This document shows, piece after piece, positions 6,876 to 11,746 of a stretch of DNA of 11,746 bases. Within the stretch, counting starts at the first letter, position 1, and every line of letters starts with the position of its first letter. The stretch comes from an uncultured Treponema sp. (GTDB lineage: Bacteria; Spirochaetota; Spirochaetia; Treponematales; Treponemataceae): positions 1 to 11,746 of the forward strand of contig CAJOQA010000027.1 in the NCBI GenBank assembly GCA_905236465.1, written 5' to 3'. The notes below the pieces were generated by a model. That model saw nothing but the letters and a program-made list of their open reading frames with translations. It had not been told where the DNA came from and did no database searches. A program made the position numbers and the translations under genes.

Positions 6876-7826
6876 TTATTTAAGGGCTTGCTTTAGCACC
6901 TCAAGGTTTTTCTTCATGGCAGAAAGATACGTTCTTCCTGCCTTTATTTCTTTTTTTGTAACTGATTGCAATGAATCCATTTCAAGGATCTGCTGATTTT
7001 TTGCTTTTGTGTTAGAGATAAGGGTCTTTGCAATCTTTTTATCATTTTTTTCTATTGTAAGCACTACATTTAAGGCCAGCTCATCAAGCTTCTTTGCAAG
7101 AAAGATTACAGTTTCAAAACTAGCTTCTGATTCAGCGCTACAGCCAACAAAGGCCGCATAATAACTAAGACCATAGTCTTCCGTTAGATAGCGGAAGGGA
7201 AAGCGGTCTGCAAAAAGCAGGGTCTTCTTAGTTGCGGCTGCAACAGCTTTTTCATAGTCTGCATCAAGAAGGGAAAGTTGCTTTACATAAGACTCAGCGT
7301 TTGACTTGTATAAAGCTGCATTTGCACTGTCAAGTTTTTGTATATTTTCGCAAAGGGCATTCACAATAAAAATCGCATTCTTTATAGAAAGCCACACATG
7401 CTCGTCATACTCAACTTCTTCTTCACCCTCTTCTTCTTCCTCTTCTGCCTGCATACCTTCTACAACTTCTTCCTCACGGACCCTGTCACCTAAGCTTTCA
7501 AGCATATTAACAACAAGCATGTTTTTGTTCTTTGCGTTAGATATAGCTTTTTCCACCCATTCATCACTTTCACCGCCAACAAAAACAAGCATGTCGCAGG
7601 TTGAGATTTTTGCTACATCTTTTACAGATGGCTGGTAGCTGTGCAAGTCAGTTCCATTATCCTGTAGCAAAGTAACATTAAAAGAAGAAGCCTTTTTCCC
7701 AAGGATGTTCAGGACCCAATCGTATTCCGGGTAAGTAACACAAACTATAGATTTCTTTGCGGCAAAAGCATTTGCGCAGGTAAGCATAAACAAAGCGCAT
7801 ACAAATAATTTAAATATCTTTCTCAT
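6876..7826 (-). CDS. znuA: Zinc-binding periplasmic protein with a Glu-rich loop
   Basis: The solute-binding protein of the transporter, 316 residues, with a Sec signal of about 22 residues ending ANAFA. The start ATG has CGGAG seven bases upstream. Family positions: His62 in DLHSYQPS and His143 in DEHVWLS match the first two zinc ligands. At the usual third ligand the sequence is ADRFPFRYL, with Asp207 rather than His, followed by GCSAESEASFET, as I recall from some clostridial homologues. Most ZnuA proteins carry a His-rich mobile loop just before DEHVWLS. Here residues 118-142 hold 15 Glu and no His. The whole protein contains only two histidines. The fold and family are secure; ligand count and metal specificity are not. 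Confidence 0.92.
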   Translation of the reverse strand: MRKIFKLFVCALFMLTCANAFAAKKSIVCVTYPEYDWVLNILGKKASSFNVTLLQDNGTDLHSYQPSVKDVAKISTCDMLVFVGGESDEWVEKAISNAKNKNMLVVNMLESLGDRVREEEVVEGMQAEEEEEEGEEEVEYDEHVWLSIKNAIFIVNALCENIQKLDSANAALYKSNAESYVKQLSLLDADYEKAVAAATKKTLLFADRFPFRYLTEDYGLSYYAAFVGCSAESEASFETVIFLAKKLDELALNVVLTIEKNDKKIAKTLISNTKAKNQQILEMDSLQSVTKKEIKAGRTYLSAMKKNLEVLKQALK

Positions 7827-7847
7827 TTTATTCTCCGTTAAAAAAAA

Positions 7848-8720
7848 CTAAGCAAGGCATTGCTCAAGCCTTGAAATAATTTTTGACTTATTGTAATTCT
7901 TGCCAATAAATACAATCTGATTTATTCTGTCACCGTATTCAGGGTCCCAAGAACTCCTAAGTTCTTCATCTCCTTCAAGACATTCTTTTTGAGTCTTTTC
8001 ATCTAAGGCAGCAACCCAATACGCAACAGCCATTACAGAAGAATTCCTTCCAGCCTGATCAAAAGGTTTTTTGTATTCATAAGAAAAACTTGAAATTCCA
8101 TATTCATCAGAAAGGGAATTTATTGCTTTTTGTATTGCAGAAGAAGAGTCAACCATTTCATAGTTAAACTTTTCTTTTGATGTTATGCTGTCAATCTCAA
8201 CCTTTCCCTGGCTGGTTTTAATGATTTCTGCTTTAGGCTGAAAATCACGGATAATTTTTTCAACCTGGTCAAGCTGGCTTTTATCAAGCAAATCAGTCAA
8301 GAATTCTCGGTAAATTCTATCTGCATCAACAACAGTTACTATGTTTGACAAGTATACGTTTGTTTCAGGCTTTTCTTTTTCAAACGCAAGGAATGAAGCT
8401 GCTATGGCACCAGGGTCACTGATACCAGAAGCCTCAACAAAGACACATTCAATATCTTCTTTTTCTGAGATTTTTTCAACCTGCTCAATAAATTCATCCC
8501 GTAAAGTGCAGCAGATACAACCATTTTGCATCTCATACATTTCACTTTGAGCAAGAGCGGACCCATTCTTTTTTATAATTGCAGCATCAATATTTATGCT
8601 GCCCATATCGTTCACAATAAGCGCAACATGCCTTTTTTCCTGACGAAGAATCTCATTAAGCAATGTTGTCTTACCGGAGCCTAAATACCCTGTTATTAGG
8701 GTTACAGGTTTTTTATTCAT
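7848..8720 (-). CDS. CobW/ZNG1-family GTPase, probable zinc chaperone, with internal deletions
   Basis: A COG0523 P-loop GTPase of 290 residues. Visible motifs are Walker A GYLGSGKTT at 11-19, the metal-binding CxCC as Cys68-Ile-Cys70-Cys71, and EASGISDP at 96-103. The C-terminal CobW_C domain ends with WDPEYGDRINQIVFIG. Relatives continue after the VVDA motif with about 30-40 residues including QIEF...NKxD. Here VVDADRIYREFL runs straight into TDLLDKSQLDQ, so the NK of the guanine-recognition motif is absent. A second gap lies in CobW_C, where KPFD joins QAGRNSS directly. The frame is intact through both joins. The location between a Cys/His protein and znuA supports a zinc chaperone role, delivering metal to client proteins during zinc shortage. 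Whether it still binds GTP is uncertain. Confidence 0.85.
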   Translation of the reverse strand: MNKKPVTLITGYLGSGKTTLLNEILRQEKRHVALIVNDMGSINIDAAIIKKNGSALAQSEMYEMQNGCICCTLRDEFIEQVEKISEKEDIECVFVEASGISDPGAIAASFLAFEKEKPETNVYLSNIVTVVDADRIYREFLTDLLDKSQLDQVEKIIRDFQPKAEIIKTSQGKVEIDSITSKEKFNYEMVDSSSAIQKAINSLSDEYGISSFSYEYKKPFDQAGRNSSVMAVAYWVAALDEKTQKECLEGDEELRSSWDPEYGDRINQIVFIGKNYNKSKIISRLEQCLA

Positions 8721-8776
8721 AAAACTTTTCCTTCTCTACGTTTTTTAGAGCTATCTTTAGCAAAAAAAAAGAGAAG

Positions 8777-9064
8777 TCAGTCGTTAAGTTTTATTTTTTG
8801 AGCAACAAGGCTAGTGGTATTTGAAAAAAATATATGTAAAATAACAGTTGAATGTTTTTTCAGTTTAAAAAATGCAATTAAGGGAATAAAGAATATTAGG
8901 GCAAAAGATAAAAGCTTGAGGTTTAGATTAGAACATTCTATCATTGCACAGACAGGGCATTCTTCTCCGGAACAGTCATGGAAATGCTCATGGGATGAAA
9001 AAGCAAGAGAGAATATTGTAAGTAAAAAAAGTAGAAGAGCCAAAAATAATTTGGTCTTAGTCAT
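8777..9064 (-). CDS. Small membrane protein with HxHxHxC...CxxC motif, first gene of the zinc cluster
   Basis: A protein of 95 residues from the ATG at 9064; a TTG at 9076 would add four and has AGG about seven bases upstream, so the start is not certain. Residues 6-22 form a signal or membrane anchor. Next comes a dense metal-ligand stretch: His25, His27, His29, Cys31, Cys36, Cys39 and Cys44 in the pattern HEHFHDC...CPVC. A second hydrophobic segment spans about 52-67, followed by a basic tail. The HDC(S/T)GExCPxC pattern resembles short proteins I recall beside zinc-uptake genes in Firmicutes, though I cannot name the family. The metal site would lie outside the membrane. The CobW gene starts 56 bp downstream. 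Confidence 0.75.
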   Translation of the reverse strand: MTKTKLFLALLLFLLTIFSLAFSSHEHFHDCSGEECPVCAMIECSNLNLKLLSFALIFFIPLIAFFKLKKHSTVILHIFFSNTTSLVAQKIKLND

Positions 9065-9101
9065 TTTTGTTTTCAATTAAAAGCCTAGCCCGTTTTTGCC
9101 A

Positions 9102-9130
9102 TTTATATAAGAAAAAAAACTTTATGTCAA
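9102..9130 (-). promoter_or_regulatory. Sigma-70-type promoter of the zinc cluster
   Basis: On the minus strand a perfect TTGACA (9130-9125) is followed after exactly 17 bp by TATAAA (9107-9102). Transcription would start near 9095, about 30 bases before the ATG at 9064. No clean palindromic Zur operator is visible over or beside it, although zinc repression would be expected for these genes. Confidence 0.7.
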
Positions 9131-9190
9131 GTAGAAATTTTATTATCACTATGCTATGCTATATTAAAAAGAAAATCAGGAGGAATACCT

Positions 9191-9532
9191 ATGCCAATGA
9201 TAGAAGCTAAAGTTTCAATGGACTTAAGCGCAGAAAAAAGAGATGTTTTAAAAGCTGAATTTGGAAAGGCAATCAGCATACTGGGAAAGCCAGAATCTTA
9301 CCTTATGATTAATCTGATAGATAAGCAGGATTTATACTTTGCCGGTAAAAAACTTGAAAGAGGTGCTTACATTGAAATAAAGGTTTTTGGTAGCATTGAT
9401 TCAAATGCAAGTAGCAAAATGTCAGCAAAAGTCTGCGATATTTTGCAAAAAGAATTGGGAATTCCTGGTAACTGTGTCTACATTTCCTACTGGGGCACCC
9501 CAAACTGGGGCTGGAACGGCGGGAACTTTTAG
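9191..9532 (+). CDS. MIF-family tautomerase-like protein
   Basis: A macrophage migration inhibitory factor homologue of 113 residues, the usual size for a subunit of this trimeric fold. It begins MPMIEAKVS, so Pro2 would become the catalytic N-terminal proline after Met removal. Lys33 in GKPESYLMI matches the conserved active-site Lys, and the C-terminal GWNGGNF matches the family ending. The start has AGGAGG eight bases upstream; TATATT at 9160-9165 is a possible -10 box with a poor -35. Phenylpyruvate or dopachrome tautomerase activity is likely in vitro, but the biological role in free-living or gut bacteria is unknown. It diverges from the zinc cluster and ends 12 bp before the convergent WYL gene. 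Confidence 0.9.
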   Translation: MPMIEAKVSMDLSAEKRDVLKAEFGKAISILGKPESYLMINLIDKQDLYFAGKKLERGAYIEIKVFGSIDSNASSKMSAKVCDILQKELGIPGNCVYISYWGTPNWGWNGGNF

Positions 9533-9544
9533 CTTAAGGTCACC

Positions 9545-10528
9545 CTAGCAGCTATTAAGAATTTTCTGAGCCGCAATCCGTACTTGTTCTTTTAATTCAG
9601 GTGGATTTAAGACTTTTGCTCCACCTGTAAAGGACATAATCCAGGAAGTTGCAGGCCCTAGTTGGTTAGTCTCAAATGAAAGGTAGACTGTACCATCAGG
9701 GTTTTCGCGGATTATTTGATCCTTGTGCCATCTTCGCTCCATAACATACGTTTTCAAATTTTTTGCAAATTCAATCTCCACTTTGAATTGTTCACCGCTA
9801 TTTCCCCATGCCCCCATCTGAATATCAATATGGTCTTCTAATTTAAAATCCTTAGGAATAGAAAATTTATCTTTGGTAACAATGCACTTTCTAATTCTTG
9901 GCATTGCGTAAAGCCTTATTGCATTTGAATGAAAAGAATAGCCCAATAAGTACCAGCTTCCTTTATGGCAAACCATGTGGTAGGGATTAAACAAGCGTTC
10001 ATTATAGTCTGAATCCTTTGCAGTTTTATATTCAATCTTCAAAGTCTGATGGAGTTTTGTTGCCTTTAGGACACTTTCAAAAACACCCTCTGCAAGAGTT
10101 GTAACAGGTTCTGAAATAAAGTGAACCTCATTATTGATCAGGGCAGAATCCACGGTAATACTGTCCGGTAGCATTTGGACCAGCTTTTGCATAAGATCCC
10201 TGAAAGATTTTTCCATCGGTGTGTTTTTATACTGCTCAAGCAAAGGCAGGATTGTTGAAAGTGTGAGTAGCTCACCCTCTTTCAGCATAACATGGTGCAG
10301 GTAAAAGGTTGTATCAGTATAGTAATAGCCATTTTTCTTATAGTCAAAATCTATTGGAGCCCCATAATCACTCCGCATCATTTCTATATACCGCCCGAAT
10401 GTACTCCGGCTAAAATTCCAACCGTATTCCTGATTTAACTTCTTTGCATTTGGATAATCCCCATTACGAATTGACTGATCTATTTTTAAGATATAACTAA
10501 GAATGTGCATAGCATTGCGCTCAGGCAT
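9545..10528 (-). CDS. WYL-domain transcriptional regulator
   Basis: A DNA-binding regulator of 327 residues. The N-terminal 60 or so residues form a winged helix-turn-helix (RSTFGRYIEMM near 41-51, then DFDYKKNGYYY as the wing). The WYL sensor domain covers about 155-215 and shows the diagnostic SWYLLGY at 191-197 and the conserved RLYAMPRI. The C-terminal WCX domain occupies about 245-325. The ATG has GGGGA six or seven bases upstream. WYL proteins sense nucleic acids or nucleotides in some systems and often repress adjacent genes. The divergent two-gene operon on the right is the obvious candidate target. Confidence 0.92.
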   Translation of the reverse strand: MPERNAMHILSYILKIDQSIRNGDYPNAKKLNQEYGWNFSRSTFGRYIEMMRSDYGAPIDFDYKKNGYYYTDTTFYLHHVMLKEGELLTLSTILPLLEQYKNTPMEKSFRDLMQKLVQMLPDSITVDSALINNEVHFISEPVTTLAEGVFESVLKATKLHQTLKIEYKTAKDSDYNERLFNPYHMVCHKGSWYLLGYSFHSNAIRLYAMPRIRKCIVTKDKFSIPKDFKLEDHIDIQMGAWGNSGEQFKVEIEFAKNLKTYVMERRWHKDQIIRENPDGTVYLSFETNQLGPATSWIMSFTGGAKVLNPPELKEQVRIAAQKILNSC

Positions 10529-10530
10529 AC

Positions 10531-10569
10531 TTTTTCCCCAAAAACCAGATATTTTCCCCTAAAATTATA
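10531..10569 (-). promoter_or_regulatory. Extended -10 promoter of the WYL gene with two GGGGAAAA repeats
   Basis: On the minus strand, TGTTATAAT forms an extended -10 box (TATAAT at 10569-10564). It has only a weak -35 (TGACGC) about 18 bp upstream. Between it and the gene, GGGGAAAA occurs twice, 10559-10552 and 10539-10532, about 20 bp apart. The second copy doubles as the ribosome binding site. A protein bound to both would cover the start of the transcript, suggesting autoregulation. Confidence 0.45.
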
Positions 10570-10597
10570 ACACATTTTTTTTACCCTGCGTCATTAT

Positions 10598-10627
10598 TTG
10601 CAACACCCCCTGGTTTATAATTATATT
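10598..10627 (+). promoter_or_regulatory. Candidate promoter of the two-gene operon facing the WYL gene
   Basis: TTGCAA (10598-10603) and TATATT (10622-10627) are separated by 18 bp. A perfect TATAAT overlaps the spacer at 10616-10621 but has no good -35 box. The strong site AGGAGG follows before the ATG at 10648. The promoter lies about 30 bp from the divergent WYL promoter. Confidence 0.4.
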
Positions 10628-10647
10628 AGATTAGGAGGATAAAGCTT

Positions 10648-11583
10648 ATGAAAACTCAGATTTTGATAAAAACCGCTAATGATTGGTTTGAATTCTCAAA
10701 AAGCAAGACAGGACAGTTGGACTTTGTTGGAAAGTGGGAAAATATTGACATTCCTGATGTTGAGGGATATCAGGAATTTGTCTCAAGCACTTATTTTTCA
10801 CCCTCTTGGTACATATTTATTCAGAGCGCAATGAATTGTACTCCTGTTATCTATGTGGATTCAAAAGTTGATGTTTCTGACAAAGACACATTTAATTACT
10901 TGGTTCATATTGGTCCCCTTCTTGCAGCTGTTGAGGCAAAAGATTCGCTTCTTGCGGGCGAACTTTTCTTGCGCCGCCATGAAGTATTTGAAAAATTTGC
11001 CCAGCTTACACAGTATATCATGGACCCCTTGTGTATAGAGATTTTGTTCTCTCTTTGTTATGGAAAGATGAGCAATCTTGAGGCAGAAGAAGTTCCCTTG
11101 ATTTTTGAAAGGGCAAAAGACAAGCTGGAATTCGACTCTTCAAGGGAAACGCTTGACCAGGCCTTTATGCGCTACTTCAAAAATAATTCCGTAACACTTA
11201 CACTGCCTTTGGTAGGAACAAATTTCTATCACTGGGACGATGATATTGTACCAGAAACCCTTACAAAAATTACGGACAACCTAAGCGCAGACAACCTGCT
11301 TGATTGCGCAGAAAAAATCAGTTCTGCAAAACATGATTTCTATGCTGCCCTTAAAGTATCTGTCCAAGCAGAACCCTACAATCAGGCAGATAAAAACGCA
11401 ATTATCGTTTGCATTGAAAATGTAGAGGCAAAGCTTTTTGGCAATCCTGGCCTTGAAAAAGCAGGGCATATCCGTGCGCTTGCCGCTAAGATCATTCGTG
11501 AGGCAAAACCAAAGAAGATGTCATATGCTTCAAAGCTTGATAGTTTGCATTACCGCCAAATTGTTGTACAGCTGACTATTTAG
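10648..11583 (+). CDS. Hypothetical protein, probable target of the WYL regulator
   Basis: A 311-residue soluble protein of a family I do not recognise. The ATG has AGGAGG nine bases upstream. There is no signal peptide or membrane segment. The N-terminal 95 residues look like a mixed alpha/beta domain rich in aromatics (WFEFSK, SPSWYIF). Residues about 100-180 read as helices with alternating charge. The motif TNFYHWDDDIVPETL near 191-205 is followed by helical segments, and the last 25 residues are basic. I see no nucleotide-binding, protease or nuclease motif. The next gene follows after 10 bp, so the two form an operon. Confidence 0.8.
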   Translation: MKTQILIKTANDWFEFSKSKTGQLDFVGKWENIDIPDVEGYQEFVSSTYFSPSWYIFIQSAMNCTPVIYVDSKVDVSDKDTFNYLVHIGPLLAAVEAKDSLLAGELFLRRHEVFEKFAQLTQYIMDPLCIEILFSLCYGKMSNLEAEEVPLIFERAKDKLEFDSSRETLDQAFMRYFKNNSVTLTLPLVGTNFYHWDDDIVPETLTKITDNLSADNLLDCAEKISSAKHDFYAALKVSVQAEPYNQADKNAIIVCIENVEAKLFGNPGLEKAGHIRALAAKIIREAKPKKMSYASKLDSLHYRQIVVQLTI

Positions 11584-11593
11584 GAGGCAGGCC

Positions 11594-11746
11594 TTGAATA
11601 CTTTTATCCTTAGATGGAATCCCAACATTTCATCTTACAAAATGCAAGAGCATCTCGATATGATTCCTCATATCCGCAAAATGGAATTTCCCTTCCACTT
11701 TGACTGGTCAATCTACGATTGGCACAAGGCAAAGGACGGCGACATG
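11594..11746 (+). CDS. 5' part of a gene encoding a possible PUA/EVE-like protein, cut by the window edge
   Basis: A frame open from a TTG start to the last base, 51 codons, with GGAGG six bases upstream of the TTG and 10 bp between it and the previous stop. The protein begins MNTFILRWNPNISSYKM and ends in WSIYDWHKAKDGDM at the edge. The order WNP.ISS, then W-S-x-x-D, then K-x-GD recalls the opening strands of small PUA/EVE-like bacterial proteins that I remember only as hypothetical. Too little is present for a firm call. Confidence 0.7.
   Translation, partial: MNTFILRWNPNISSYKMQEHLDMIPHIRKMEFPFHFDWSIYDWHKAKDGDM

Noticed and set aside
7306..7638. Plus-strand 110-residue frame rich in serine
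   Set aside because: It is the antisense of the Glu codon run in znuA; the Ser-rich stretch arises from reading GAA/GAG repeats on the other strand, and it has no ribosome binding site.
9065..9190. A Zur operator in the zinc promoter region
   Set aside because: I looked for a palindrome such as TGATAATnATTATCA; only a half-like GTGATAATA is present, together with a CTATG tandem repeat (9149-9158), neither being symmetrical.
9529..9560. Terminator between the tautomerase and WYL genes
   Set aside because: Only 5-bp imperfect stems (such as TTAAG/CTTAA) occur in the 12-bp gap and its flanks, with no proper U-tract.
1..11746. CRISPR array, tRNA, rRNA, transposase gene or known riboswitch
   Set aside because: I saw no regularly spaced repeats, cloverleaf, transposase motif or recognisable aptamer core in either strand.

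Overview
The window is about 11.7 kb of AT-rich bacterial DNA with standard stop codons, clear GGAGG-type ribosome binding sites and tightly packed genes. A polysaccharide-degrading lipoprotein, a short relaxed lipobox and clostridial-like versions of the zinc genes suggest a gut or rumen anaerobe. A host-associated Treponema is my best guess and a Firmicute is possible. No rRNA, marker gene or tRNA is present to settle this.

Left part (1-3735): a possible 3' end of a plus-strand gene and a gene-free stretch with a 12-bp inverted repeat. Two glycoside hydrolases follow, transcribed divergently. On the minus strand is a secreted GH16 beta-glucanase lipoprotein with three C-terminal beta-sandwich (CBM4/9-like) modules. 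On the plus strand is a GH5 enzyme without a signal peptide. Together they suggest beta-glucan breakdown outside the cell followed by hydrolysis of imported oligosaccharides in the cytoplasm. No sugar transporter lies in the window.

Middle part (3713-9064, all minus strand): a zinc-acquisition cluster. In transcription order it encodes a small membrane protein with an HxHxHxC...CxxC motif, a CobW-family GTPase, the zinc-binding protein ZnuA, the ATPase ZnuC, the permease ZnuB and a small exported protein with a CC motif. A near-consensus promoter precedes the first gene. An SLC13/arsenite-type permease follows, perhaps with its own leaderless promoter, and its 3' end overlaps that of the GH5 gene by 23 bp. 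Two members are unusual. The CobW GTPase appears to have lost two internal segments in frame, one carrying the NKxD guanine-recognition motif. ZnuA has a glutamate-rich loop where histidine-rich loops are usual, and only two histidines in total.

Right part (9191-11746): a MIF-family tautomerase gene diverges from the zinc cluster and converges on a WYL-domain transcriptional regulator. The regulator is divergent from a two-gene operon of an unrecognised 311-residue protein and a gene cut by the window edge, whose start resembles small PUA/EVE-like proteins. A WYL regulator facing uncharacterised genes is a common arrangement in stress-response and defence loci, but nothing here proves that role.
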